From positions 186,001-250,000 of the forward strand of contig NZ_CALGPC010000015.1 of the NCBI RefSeq assembly GCF_937960835.1: a stretch of DNA of 64,000 nucleotides. The letters are read 5' to 3'. This DNA is from an uncultured Ferrovibrio sp. GTDB lineage: Bacteria; Pseudomonadota; Alphaproteobacteria; Ferrovibrionales; Ferrovibrionaceae. Of this stretch, positions 24,319-33,361 are shown piece after piece; the first letter of the stretch is position 1, and each line of letters starts with the position of its first letter. The translations under genes and the position numbers were made by a program. Under the pieces are notes generated by a model that ran no database searches, was not told where the DNA came from, and saw nothing but the letters and a program-made list of their open reading frames with translations.

Positions 24319-25241
24319 GCGAGGCCGCAGCGGCCACCACTCTTGCGAATGCCCGGCGCCAGCGCGCCGAACATTTTGCCGCATTCCTTCCGCCGCTGCT
24401 GGTTGCTGCCGAGCGTGTCGCCGCCACCATCGAACAAGGCGTCCATGGCCGCCGCCGTGTCGGCGCAGGCGATGCGTTCTGGCAGTTCCGTCAATACAGC
24501 CCTGGCGACCCGATTACCCGCATCGACTGGCGTCAGACCGCCAAGCGCGTTCATCCCTTCGTGCGCGAAAATGAATGGGAAGCCGCAGAAAGCGTCTGGC
24601 TGTGGCGCGATCCCTCGCCTTCGATGCGGTGGAAATCGCCGCTCGGAATGGAACAGAAGGACGAGCGCGCCGATCTTCTTCTGTTGGCCATGGCCAGCCT
24701 GCTTCTGCGCGGTGGCGAAAGAGTCGCGCTGCTGGGCAGTCCGGAACGGCCGGCTGCAGGCCGCCTCGTGCTGGAACGCTTCGCCGAACGGCTTTTGCGC
24801 ACCCGCTTCGACGCGGCCGAAGCCAGCCTTCCGCCGGTCCAGCCGCTGCCGCGCTATGCGCAGGTGGTTCTGGTCGGCGACTTCCTCTATCCGATCCCCG
24901 AAATCGCCGTGCGCCTGCGTGCGATTGCCGACATGGGAGTGAAAGGCGCCGTGCTGCGCATCATCGATCCGGCCGAAGAGGATTTCCCCTATAAGGGCCG
25001 CACGCGTTTCCTCGGTCTGGAAGGCGAAAATCCATTGCTGGCGCCGCGCGCCGAAAGCCTGGCTAGCGACTGGCGCGCGCTGTTCGCCGCGCATCAGCAG
25101 GAACTGGCCGAAGTCTGCCGGCGGCTGGGCTGGCGCTACATCAAGCATCGCACGGATCGTCCACCGCAAACCGCCTTGCTGGCGCTCTATCACGCGATGC
25201 AGGGCGAACGCGGCCTGACGGCGGGCGCGGCAGCGAGATAG
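24315..25241 (+). CDS. DUF58 domain-containing protein (vWA-like)
   Basis: 308 residues. The DUF58 signature GRRRVGAGDAFWQFRQYSPGD followed by ITRIDWRQTAKR is clear. It leads into a vWA-type fold with a MIDAS-like D-P-S-P-S at 99-103, so metal-dependent protein binding is plausible. No membrane helix is seen, unlike many DUF58 proteins, so it is probably cytosolic with the MoxR ATPase. It overlaps moxR by four bases and is three bases before the DUF4159 gene. Confidence 0.92.
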   Translation: MSEAAAATTLANARRQRAEHFAAFLPPLLVAAERVAATIEQGVHGRRRVGAGDAFWQFRQYSPGDPITRIDWRQTAKRVHPFVRENEWEAAESVWLWRDPSPSMRWKSPLGMEQKDERADLLLLAMASLLLRGGERVALLGSPERPAAGRLVLERFAERLLRTRFDAAEASLPPVQPLPRYAQVVLVGDFLYPIPEIAVRLRAIADMGVKGAVLRIIDPAEEDFPYKGRTRFLGLEGENPLLAPRAESLASDWRALFAAHQQELAEVCRRLGWRYIKHRTDRPPQTALLALYHAMQGERGLTAGAAAR

Positions 25242-25244
25242 GCC

Positions 25245-28010
25245 ATGCTTTCGCTCGGCGCGCTTGCTTTCGCCACGCCCTGGGCCCTTGCCGCCCTCGC
25301 GACGCTGCCCGTGCTGTGGTGGCTGCTTCGCATCACGCCGCCGACACCCAAGCAGGTCTCCTTCCCGCCGCTGCGTCTTCTGCTGATGCTGCGGCCCAAA
25401 GAGGAAACGCCCGCTCATACGCCACTGTGGCTTCTGATTCTGCGCATGCTGATTGCCGCTTTGGCGATTATCGCGTTGGCCGAGCCGGTGCTGAATCCGC
25501 AGGCGACACAGCGCAGCGAAGGACCGCTGATTCTGGTGGTAGACGATGGCTGGACGGCGACGCCGCGCTGGCGCGACCGCCTTGCGCATGCCGACAGCAT
25601 CCTGGAACGCGCCGAACGCGAAGGCCGCCCGACGATCCTGGTTACGACCGCGCCGAACGGCAACGACATGACGCAGATCAGCCGGATGATGCCGGCTGCG
25701 GAGTTGCGCCCCATCGTCGCAGCCTTGCAGCCGAAAGCCTGGATGGCCGATCGCACCGCCCTGCTGCAAAGCCTGATCCAGGCCCAGTTGCCCGGTGAGG
25801 CCGAAGTGCTGTGGCTGGCCGACGGCCTGCGTGACGATGAAAGCGGCGAGGCAGCCTATACGCTGGCCGAATGGCTGCTGCGTCAGGGCAGCTTGCAGGT
25901 GGTGAATACCGATCCCCAGGATGGCCCAGTCGCCCTGCTGCCGCCCGTCACCGAACGCCAGGGCGACACCATCACAGTGCGCCGGGCGGAGAATGGCGAC
26001 GGCGAGCGGCGGCTGACCTTGCGCGCGGTCACCGATCAGGGCCGCGTGCTGGCGCGCGAGCCGATCGTCATTCCCGCCGGATCGCCGACCGGATCGGTCA
26101 AGCTCGATCTGCCCGGCGAGATCCGCAACCAGCTTTCGCGGCTGGAGATCGAAGAGCAGCCGAGCGCGGGCGGCGTGTATCTGCTTGATGACCGCTGGCG
26201 ACGGCGGCCGGTTGGTCTTGTCTCCGGTGGCGCGCTCGAAACGCGCCAGCCGCTGCTGGGCGACCTGTTCTATCTCGAACGCGCTCTTGGCCCTTACGCG
26301 GAACTGCGCGAGGGCCGCATCGCCGAATTACTGGAGCGCGAGATCGCCGTAATCATCATGGCCGATGTCGCCCAGGTGGTCGCCGGCGACGAGACGCGTC
26401 TGCAGGACTGGATCGATCAGGGCGGTGTGCTGCTGCGCTTTGCGGGTCCGCGCATGGCCGAAGCGAACGACAGCCTGCTGCCGGTGAAACTGCGGCAGGG
26501 TTCGCGTCAATTGGGCGGCGCGCTGTCATGGTCGCAGCCGCAGCGGCTTGGCGAAATCCCTGAGACCAGTCCCTTCTTCGGCCTCTCCGGCGGCAACGAG
26601 ATCACCGTAACACGCCAGGTTCTGGCCGAGCCAGAAGCGCAGCTTGGTGAGAAGACCTGGCTGCGGCTGGAAGACGGCACGCCCTTGGTGACGGCCGAGC
26701 GCCGCGGCAAGGGGTGGCTCATCCTGGTGCATACCACCGCCAATACCTTGTGGTCCGATCTCGCGCTGAGCGGTTTCTATGTCGAGATGCTGCGCAAGGT
26801 GGTCGATTTGTCCCAGGGCGTTGCAGCGAATGGCGAAAATGCCGAAGCGCCGTTGCCCCCGCTGACCGTGCTGGACGGCTTTGGCCGCTCTGTCGAGCCC
26901 GGCTCTGCGGTGCAGCCTTTGCCCGCGCGCGGTATCGAGAACCTCACGCCCGGACCGCGCCATCCACCGGGATGGTATGGACGGCTCGACAGCCGCCGCG
27001 CCTTCAATACCACCAATGTCAGTCTGGTGCTGCGCCCGATCGACAACTGGCCGTCCGCTGCCACCGTTGTGACGCTGGACCAGACCTCGCGGGAAATCCG
27101 CTTGCTTTCCTGGCTGCTCAGCGCGGCTCTGCTGCTGCTGATTGCCGATTGGCTGATCGGGCTGGGCCTGCGCGGCCTGCTGCCGCGACCAAGGACGGCC
27201 TCCGCCGCGATCCTGCTGCTGGTGGCTGTCGCCGGCGCTGATGCCGCGCAGGCCCAGGCACAACAGAACCGCGGCGCGGTTTCCGCCAGCGATGACTTCG
27301 CCCTGCGTGCCTCGCTCGATCTGCGGCTTGCTTTTGTCGTCACCGGGCAGGCCGATGTCGATCAGATGAGCCGCGCCGGATTGATGGGCCTGACCGAGAT
27401 CCTGTATCGCCGCACTTCCATCGAGGCGACCGAGCCACTGGGCGTCAATCTGGAAACCGACGACATCTCCCTGCTGCCGTTTCTCTACTGGCCGATCACG
27501 CCAAGCCAGCCGCAATTGTCGGATGCGGCTTTGCGGCGGCTCGATCAGTTCATGAAAACCGGCGGCATGATCCTGTTCGATACACGCGATCAATCCTCGG
27601 GCTTCAGCGGCACGGCGGCCAGCCCAAACAACGAGAAGCTACGCCAGATGCTGGCCAAGCTCGACATTCCGCCGCTGATGATCGTGCCGGAAGACCATGT
27701 GCTGACCAAGGCCTTCTACCTTCTGCAGGACTTTCCCGGCCGCTATACCGGCGGGCCGGTTTGGGTCGAGCGCAATCCCGGCGGCGACAAGGATGGCGTA
27801 ACCTCCATCGTCATCGGCAGCCATGACTGGGCCGCCGCCTGGGCAATGGATTCCATGGGCCGTCCGATGGCGGCGACCTTCCCCAACAATCCACGCCAGC
27901 GCGAATTCGCCTATCGCTTCGGGGTTAACCTGCTGATGTACACTCTGACCGGCAACTACAAGGCCGATCAGGTGCATGTTCCAGCCCTCCTGGAGCGCCT
28001 GGGGCAGTAG
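25245..28010 (+). CDS. BatA-like membrane protein with C-terminal DUF4159
   Basis: 921 residues. The N-terminus matches the aerotolerance-regulator (BatA) type: a membrane helix, then FPPLRLLLMLRPKEETP and a second helix near 65-85. A vWA-like region follows (LILVVDDGWTATPRW), but the metal-binding D-x-S-x-S is degenerate (DDGWT). Two further helices lie around 620-665, then an export-like stretch (LLLVAVAGADAAQAQA) and the DUF4159 domain in the last 230 residues (LSDAALRRLDQFMKTGGMIL, NLLMYTLTGNYKADQVH). The layout suggests a large periplasmic portion. The three neighbours form one operon with it. Function unknown. Confidence 0.9.
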   Translation: MLSLGALAFATPWALAALATLPVLWWLLRITPPTPKQVSFPPLRLLLMLRPKEETPAHTPLWLLILRMLIAALAIIALAEPVLNPQATQRSEGPLILVVDDGWTATPRWRDRLAHADSILERAEREGRPTILVTTAPNGNDMTQISRMMPAAELRPIVAALQPKAWMADRTALLQSLIQAQLPGEAEVLWLADGLRDDESGEAAYTLAEWLLRQGSLQVVNTDPQDGPVALLPPVTERQGDTITVRRAENGDGERRLTLRAVTDQGRVLAREPIVIPAGSPTGSVKLDLPGEIRNQLSRLEIEEQPSAGGVYLLDDRWRRRPVGLVSGGALETRQPLLGDLFYLERALGPYAELREGRIAELLEREIAVIIMADVAQVVAGDETRLQDWIDQGGVLLRFAGPRMAEANDSLLPVKLRQGSRQLGGALSWSQPQRLGEIPETSPFFGLSGGNEITVTRQVLAEPEAQLGEKTWLRLEDGTPLVTAERRGKGWLILVHTTANTLWSDLALSGFYVEMLRKVVDLSQGVAANGENAEAPLPPLTVLDGFGRSVEPGSAVQPLPARGIENLTPGPRHPPGWYGRLDSRRAFNTTNVSLVLRPIDNWPSAATVVTLDQTSREIRLLSWLLSAALLLLIADWLIGLGLRGLLPRPRTASAAILLLVAVAGADAAQAQAQQNRGAVSASDDFALRASLDLRLAFVVTGQADVDQMSRAGLMGLTEILYRRTSIEATEPLGVNLETDDISLLPFLYWPITPSQPQLSDAALRRLDQFMKTGGMILFDTRDQSSGFSGTAASPNNEKLRQMLAKLDIPPLMIVPEDHVLTKAFYLLQDFPGRYTGGPVWVERNPGGDKDGVTSIVIGSHDWAAAWAMDSMGRPMAATFPNNPRQREFAYRFGVNLLMYTLTGNYKADQVHVPALLERLGQ

Positions 28011-28019
28011 GAGCGGATC

Positions 28020-30119
28020 GTGAGCAGCGCATACACTCTCGATTTTTCCCCGCTGATGCCATGGCCGTTCCTCGCGGTCTGCGCGGCCATTGTTCTGCTG
28101 CTGACGGTCTATGGCCTGTGGCGCCGCGCGCGCGGCACGCTGCTGCGCTGCTGCGCGGCCCTATTGGCGATTGCCGCGCTCGCCAATCCGGTCGCGCGCC
28201 GGGAAGAACGCTCGGGCCTGCCGGATATCGCCGTCGCCGTCATCGACGAAAGCCCGAGCCAGGGCATCGGCGACCGTCAGCGTCAGGCCGACGAAGCCGA
28301 GGCTGCCTTGCGCCAGAAGCTGGGGGAAATCGAAAATCTGGAAGTGCGCATCGTACGCGCCGGCAAATCCGGCACGGAAACCGCCGAACGCAACGAAGGC
28401 ACAAGGCTATTCTCCGCCCTCACCCTGGCCTTGAGCGATCTGCCGCGGCATCGCCTGGCCGGCAGCATTCTGGTCACCGACGGCCAGGTCCACGACATGC
28501 CGGAGATTACCGCGGCCCAGGACGTGACTGCCGCGCCGGTGCATGTTCTGCTCACGGGCCGGCCGGATGAGCGTGATCGCCGACTGGTCGTGCGCAATGC
28601 GCCGACCTTCGGCATGATCAATCAGGATCTCACCGTCACGCTGCGCGTCGATGACAGCGGCGCAGCACCGAACGAGATGGCGCAGTTGCATTTCCGCCAG
28701 GAGGATGCAGGCGAACAGACCCTATCGGTGCCGGTCGGCCGTGACGTCACCGTGCCTTTCCGCCTTTCTCGCGCTGGCCAAAGCCTGCTGGAATTCGAAG
28801 TCGCGCCGGTCGAGGGCGAGCTTACGCCGCATAACAATCAGGTGGCACTGTCGGTCAACGGCGTGCGTGACCGTCTGCGCGTGCTGCTGGTGACCGGCGA
28901 AGCCCATGCCGGCGAGCGGGTCTGGCGCAATCTTTTGAAGGCCGATCCGAATGTCGATCTCGTGCATTTCACCATCCTGCGGCCGCCGGATAAGCAGGAC
29001 GGCACGCCAATCCGCGAATTGTCACTGATCGCCTTTCCGATCCGCGAATTGTTCGAGTTGAAGCTGAACGACTTCGACCTGATCATCTTCGACCGGTATC
29101 GGCGGCGCGGCATCCTGCCGACTTCGTATTTCGAAAACATCGCCAACTACGTCGCCCGCGGCGGCGCGTTGCTGGAGGTGTCGGGCCCGGCCTATGCGAC
29201 GCCGCTCAGCCTGTATCGCACGCCGCTGGCCGATATCTTTCCCGGCCGCCCCACCGGCACCGTGCGGACCGAACCGTTCCTGCCGATGCTGAGCGCGACC
29301 GGCAGCCGGCATCCGGTCACAGCCGGTCTGCCCGATTCCGTCGGGCCCGATGGCAAGCCGACCTGGAGCCGCTGGTTCCGCGTGATCAATGTCGAGCAGC
29401 CGCGCGGCCATACCTTGCTGGAAACGCCCAATCGCGAACCGCTGCTGGTGCTGGATCGCGTCGACCAGGGCCGCATCGCGCAGATCTATTCCGATCACAT
29501 CTGGCTCTGGGCGCGCGGCTATGAAGGCGGCGGCCCGCAGGCCGAGCTCCTGCGCCGCCTGTCGCACTGGCTGATGAAGGAACCCGATCTGGAAGAAGAG
29601 GCCCTGCGCGCCCATGCCCGTGGAGGACGCCTGGAAGTCGAGAGGCGCAGCCTGACCGAACACCGGGAGCCGGTTACCGTCGTCAAGCCGGATGGCAGCG
29701 AAACCAGCCTCATGTTGGAGGAGCGCGGCAACGGCATCTCCGGCGGCGCGCTGCCAGCCGATATTCCCGGCATCTATCGCGTACGCGACGGCGAGCGCGA
29801 AGCGGTGGCAACAGTTGGCGCCATCAACCCGCGCGAATTCGCCGATCCGCGCGCCACGCCTGCTATCCTCAAGCCGCTGGCCGATGCCAGCCATGGCAGC
29901 GTGCATTGGCTTCGCGACGGTCTGCCTGACATTCGCCTGGTAGACAAGCCAACCAGCCGCGCAGCCCGCGATGCCGCCGGCCGCAACTGGATCGGCCTGT
30001 ATCGTCAGAACGATTATGTCGTCACCGGCCTGACCTTGACGCCGCTGGCGCTGCCGCTTGCGGTGCTGGCGGGGTTGCTCGGCCTGATGCTGCTGATGTG
30101 GCGCCGTGAAAGCCGCTAG
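28020..30119 (+). CDS. Membrane protein with vWA-like and amidotransferase-like regions
   Basis: 699 residues starting with GTG 28020. Two N-terminal helices (about 16-33 and 41-56), a vWA-like region whose MIDAS reads D-E-S-P-S (76-80) with a later LVTDGQVHD, beta-rich middle, then a class I glutamine-amidotransferase-like fold without its catalytic cysteine (region about 280-530: VLLVTGEAHAGERVWRN, FDLIIFDRY, ARGGALLEVSGPAY), and a C-terminal helix at 670-692. The body should lie in the periplasm. It closes the MoxR operon, nine bases after the DUF4159 gene. It resembles proteins usually called hypothetical or glutamine amidotransferase in this context. Confidence 0.85.
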   Translation: MSSAYTLDFSPLMPWPFLAVCAAIVLLLTVYGLWRRARGTLLRCCAALLAIAALANPVARREERSGLPDIAVAVIDESPSQGIGDRQRQADEAEAALRQKLGEIENLEVRIVRAGKSGTETAERNEGTRLFSALTLALSDLPRHRLAGSILVTDGQVHDMPEITAAQDVTAAPVHVLLTGRPDERDRRLVVRNAPTFGMINQDLTVTLRVDDSGAAPNEMAQLHFRQEDAGEQTLSVPVGRDVTVPFRLSRAGQSLLEFEVAPVEGELTPHNNQVALSVNGVRDRLRVLLVTGEAHAGERVWRNLLKADPNVDLVHFTILRPPDKQDGTPIRELSLIAFPIRELFELKLNDFDLIIFDRYRRRGILPTSYFENIANYVARGGALLEVSGPAYATPLSLYRTPLADIFPGRPTGTVRTEPFLPMLSATGSRHPVTAGLPDSVGPDGKPTWSRWFRVINVEQPRGHTLLETPNREPLLVLDRVDQGRIAQIYSDHIWLWARGYEGGGPQAELLRRLSHWLMKEPDLEEEALRAHARGGRLEVERRSLTEHREPVTVVKPDGSETSLMLEERGNGISGGALPADIPGIYRVRDGEREAVATVGAINPREFADPRATPAILKPLADASHGSVHWLRDGLPDIRLVDKPTSRAARDAAGRNWIGLYRQNDYVVTGLTLTPLALPLAVLAGLLGLMLLMWRRESR

Positions 30120-30123
30120 GCTT

Positions 30124-30726
30124 TTACGCCGCGCGCCGCCGACGCGTGGCCTTCCCCACCATGCCGGTCACGCCATTCAGCGCACCGGGGATCAGCTCCA
30201 TCGCCTGAAACCGCTCGCGCTCCACCCAGCCCGGCATTTCCAGCCCGCGATCGGCAGCATTAGTAAAACCGAACGGCTCGTAATAAGGCTTGTCGCCGAC
30301 CAGGATGCAGATCCGGTGTCCCTGACGCGTGGCGGCGTAGAGGCTGTGACGAATCAGCGCGCGGCCGATGCCCTGTCCCTGATAATCGGGGTGCACGGCC
30401 ACCGGACCCAGCATGATGGCGGAAACGGCATTCTCGCCGATCACCACCGGCCAGTAGCGGATCGAGCCAAGCACTGCGCCTTCCGGGTTGCGCACCACGA
30501 AGGCAAGCGACTTGATATGCGCAACACCCTCGCGCAGGCGATACACCGTCTTCTTGGTCCGCTCGGAACCGAAGGTCAGATCCAGGAGGTTGTCGATATG
30601 GGCGGCATCCGCGGGCCGCTCGAGAACGATGGGGAACATCAGCTTGCTTCCAGGAACGAGGTCTGAAACCGCAGGCGGACGGGCAGCCTTAACCTTCCGT
30701 CCGGTTGGCCGGCGCTTCGCGGTCAT
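30124..30726 (-). CDS. GNAT family N-acetyltransferase
   Basis: 200 residues with the acetyl-CoA-binding motif A LGPVAVHPDYQGQGIGRALI and the following motif-B segment GDKPYYEPFGF, as in YhbS-like acetyltransferases. The first 29 residues are basic and Pro-rich; an internal ATG at 30639 behind TGGAAG would begin at the conserved MFPIVLERP, so the tail may or may not be made. The C-terminus also ends in a run of arginines. It is convergent with the 699-residue gene of the MoxR module, four bases apart. Substrate unknown. Confidence 0.85.
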   Translation of the reverse strand: MTAKRRPTGRKVKAARPPAVSDLVPGSKLMFPIVLERPADAAHIDNLLDLTFGSERTKKTVYRLREGVAHIKSLAFVVRNPEGAVLGSIRYWPVVIGENAVSAIMLGPVAVHPDYQGQGIGRALIRHSLYAATRQGHRICILVGDKPYYEPFGFTNAADRGLEMPGWVERERFQAMELIPGALNGVTGMVGKATRRRRAA

Positions 30727-30922
30727 CTTGGAAGCTGATGTCTGTCGTAAGAGAGAAGAACCGACAAGGACTTTTGCTTCAGCGCACGCGAACGGCCGCC
30801 ACGCATCGCTTTCGCGATGCAGTCATTTGCGGTCGTCGATGTCGCCACAGGCGGTTCATTTGGATGCGTCCTCTTGTCGCGCCCGTTCGATAGCATAGCT
30901 GGCATAGGCGCGTAAACCGGTT

Positions 30923-31867
30923 TCAGGCCGGTTCGTTCCGCTGCCTTTCGACTGTGTCCACCAGAACACACTCCCAGGGCGGACGCGGCCCGAAACGCTC
31001 GACCAGGAAGTCGATGAAGGCTCGCAATTTTGGCGTCAGGTAGCGCTGCGCGGGATAGACGGCGTAGATGCCGAAGCTGGCTGGCTCGTAAGCCTCCAGG
31101 ATCGGCACCAGCCGGCCGGCGGCAATGTCCGGACCGACGATGAAACTGGGCGAGCGCACCACGCCATGGCCGGCCACTGCCGCATCGCGCAGTGCTTCGC
31201 CGTTATTGGCATGCAGCCGCCCCGAGACTTTCACCGACCAAGGACCGCCCGGTCCTTCATAGCGCCACAGGAACGGCTCAGGCAGGTATTTGTAGATCAG
31301 GCATTCATGCTGCTGCAGGTCACTCGGCTTCAGCGGCACGCCGGCTTTGCGCAGGTAAGCCTCCGAAGCGCAGGTAATAAAGCGCGCCGGCGCCAAGCGC
31401 CGCACGGTCAAGGTTGAATCTGCCAGTTCGCCGATGCGGATGGCAACATCGACATCTTCTTCCAGAAGATCGACGCGGCGGTCGTTGAACGTCAGGTCGA
31501 TATGCAGCTCGGGATATTTCGACAGCAGCTCGGGCAGCAGCGGCGTCACATAAGCCAGGCCGAAAGACATCGGCAGATTGACCCGAAGCTGGCCGCGCGG
31601 CGCAGTCTGCAGGTTCTGCACGGCGGCCTCCGCCGCCTCGGCTTCGATCAGGACACGCTGCGCATGATCCAGGACGATCCGGCCGGTTTCGGTTAGCGTC
31701 AGCTTGCGCGTAGTCCGTTGCAGCAGTTGCGCGCCCAGCCGCTCTTCCAGCCGGGCGATCTGCTTGGACACGGCGGATTTCGACAGCCGCAGGGAGGCAG
31801 CCGCAGCGCTGAAGCTGTTGGCCTCAACCACCCGGGCGAAGACCGCCAGATCGGCGAGATGATCCAT
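30923..31867 (-). CDS. LysR family transcriptional regulator
   Basis: 314 residues. The N-terminal winged helix (LAVFARVVEANSFSAAAASL, SKSAVSKQIARLEERLG) is typical of LysR, followed by a type 2 periplasmic-binding fold for the inducer. It is transcribed away from wrbA and pirin, with 115 bases between; that AT-rich gap holds an inverted repeat. LysR regulators commonly control the divergent genes, so the likely targets are the quinone reductase and pirin. Confidence 0.94.
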   Translation of the reverse strand: MDHLADLAVFARVVEANSFSAAAASLRLSKSAVSKQIARLEERLGAQLLQRTTRKLTLTETGRIVLDHAQRVLIEAEAAEAAVQNLQTAPRGQLRVNLPMSFGLAYVTPLLPELLSKYPELHIDLTFNDRRVDLLEEDVDVAIRIGELADSTLTVRRLAPARFITCASEAYLRKAGVPLKPSDLQQHECLIYKYLPEPFLWRYEGPGGPWSVKVSGRLHANNGEALRDAAVAGHGVVRSPSFIVGPDIAAGRLVPILEAYEPASFGIYAVYPAQRYLTPKLRAFIDFLVERFGPRPPWECVLVDTVERQRNEPA

Positions 31868-31883
31868 CTTATTGTTCTCTACA

Positions 31884-31918
31884 GGAAACGATCATGTTCC
31901 AAACATAATATTGTTTCC
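31884..31918. promoter_or_regulatory. Candidate LysR operator between the regulator and wrbA
   Basis: GGAAAC (31884-31889) and GTTTCC (31913-31918) form an inverted repeat centred in the AT-rich divergent spacer; between them lies ACATAATATTGTT, itself partly symmetric. Location and AT content suit a LysR-type recognition and activation site. Confidence 0.45.
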
Positions 31919-31982
31919 GATTTCTAGAAAGTTACATTCCGAGCCGTACCAACCACCACCCCAATCCTACAGGGAGACGACG

Positions 31983-32582
31983 ATGACCAAGGTTTTGGTG
32001 CTTTACCATTCGATGTACGGCCATATCGAAAAGATGGCCGAGGCGGTCGCAGCCGGCGCCCGCGAAGTGCCCGGCGCCGAGGTGACCATTAAGCGCGTTC
32101 CCGAAACCATGCCCGAGGAAGCCTTCAAGAAGGCTGGCGGCAAGTGGGATCAATCCGCCCCGATCGCCAGCCCGGCCGAACTGGGCGACTACGATGCGAT
32201 CATCTTCGGTACCCCGACCCGCTTCGGCAATATGACCGGCCAGATGCGCAACTTCCTCGACCAGACCGGCGGTCTGTGGGTCAAGGGCGCGCTGATCGGC
32301 AAGGTCGGCAGCGTCTTCACCTCCACCGGGACCGGCGGCGGCAACGAGACGACCATCACCAGCTTCCATAACACCCTGCTGCACCATGGCATGGTCATTG
32401 TTGGCCTGCCTTACTCCGCGCCCGAGCTGACGCAGATCGGCGAAGTCAAAGGCGGCTCGCCCTATGGCGCGGGCACCATCGCCGGCGCCGATGGCAGCCG
32501 TCAACCCAGCGAGATCGAGCTGAAGCTGGCGCGCTTCCAGGGCCGCCATGCCACCAGCATCGCTGCGAAGCTGAAGGCGTAA
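31983..32582 (+). CDS. wrbA: NAD(P)H:quinone oxidoreductase, type IV (WrbA)
   Basis: Two-electron FMN-dependent quinone reductase that avoids semiquinone formation. 199 residues from ATG 31983, preceded by AGGGAGA. The flavodoxin-like FMN site is VLYHSMYGHIEKMA near the N-terminus and GTPTRFGNMTGQMR in the middle; the WrbA-specific TSTGTGGGNETT follows. It is divergent from a LysR gene and upstream of a pirin gene, with a terminator-like hairpin between. Confidence 0.96.
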   Translation: MTKVLVLYHSMYGHIEKMAEAVAAGAREVPGAEVTIKRVPETMPEEAFKKAGGKWDQSAPIASPAELGDYDAIIFGTPTRFGNMTGQMRNFLDQTGGLWVKGALIGKVGSVFTSTGTGGGNETTITSFHNTLLHHGMVIVGLPYSAPELTQIGEVKGGSPYGAGTIAGADGSRQPSEIELKLARFQGRHATSIAAKLKA

Positions 32583-32595
32583 CCTTTAGACATGG

Positions 32596-32624
32596 CCGCG
32601 GCGGCGTGCTGCCGCCGCGGTTTT
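32596..32624 (+). terminator. GC-rich hairpin between wrbA and pirin
   Basis: CCGCGGCGGC (32596-32605), loop GTGCT, GCCGCCGCGG (32611-32620), then TTTT. It starts 14 bases after the wrbA stop and lies just before the pirin ribosome site (GGGAGA), so it may attenuate rather than fully stop transcription. Confidence 0.7.
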
Positions 32625-32636
32625 GGGAGAACCGCC

Positions 32637-33356
32637 ATGATCCATGTGATCCCGTTTGACCGGCTTGGCCGCATGCAGATCGACTGGCTGAACAGTCGCT
32701 TCCATTTCAATTTCTCCGGCGTCGCTGCGCCGATGGGCTTCGGCTTCGGTCCGCTGCGCGTCTGGAATGACGACGAAATCCAGCCGCAATCAGGATTCCC
32801 GATGCACGGCCATCGCGACATGGAGATCATCACCTATGTCCGGCGCGGGGCGATCAGCCATGAGGACAGTCTGGGCAACAAGGGCCGCACGCCGGCCGGC
32901 GATGTCCAGGTGATGAGCGCGGGCACCGGCATCATGCATTCGGAATGGAATGCCGAAGATGAACTGACGCATCTGTTTCAGATCTGGGTGGAGCCGCGCC
33001 AGGCGCGCCTCAAGCCGCGCTGGGAGCAGGCGCAGTTCCCAAAGAGCGACCGCGCCAACCGCCTGGTGCCGCTGGCTTCAGGCGAAGAGCAAATCCGCGC
33101 CGCGCATCCCGCTACGCTGCTGATCCATCAGGACGCCACCCTATATGGCGCTCTGCTGGAGAAGTCGGCGGCGACCAGCTACGACCTTGGGGACAACCGG
33201 ATCGCCTATCTCGTGGTAGCCGATGGCAAGGTCACGCTGAACGGCACCGAAGTGCCGACACGGGCCGGCGCGGCCCTGGTCGGTGAAGGCAAGCTGGAGA
33301 TCGCCACCGCAGACGGCGCCGAAATCCTGCTTTTCGATCTGCCACGGCCAAACTGA
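32637..33356 (+). CDS. Pirin family protein
   Basis: 239-residue double cupin from ATG 32637. The N-terminal cupin has the metal site HGHRDMEIITYVRRG and the HSEWNAE segment; the second cupin is more divergent. Bacterial pirins have been described as quercetinases or as regulators of central metabolism, and some respond to electrophile or quinone stress. Position behind wrbA and a divergent LysR gene supports a quinone or phenolic stress role. Confidence 0.92.
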   Translation: MIHVIPFDRLGRMQIDWLNSRFHFNFSGVAAPMGFGFGPLRVWNDDEIQPQSGFPMHGHRDMEIITYVRRGAISHEDSLGNKGRTPAGDVQVMSAGTGIMHSEWNAEDELTHLFQIWVEPRQARLKPRWEQAQFPKSDRANRLVPLASGEEQIRAAHPATLLIHQDATLYGALLEKSAATSYDLGDNRIAYLVVADGKVTLNGTEVPTRAGAALVGEGKLEIATADGAEILLFDLPRPN

Positions 33357-33361
33357 AGCTG

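Noticed and set aside
24132..25769. 545-codon open frame on the minus strand opposite the MoxR module
   Set aside because: Fully antisense to moxR, DUF58 and DUF4159 genes; low-complexity Gln/Arg/His content.
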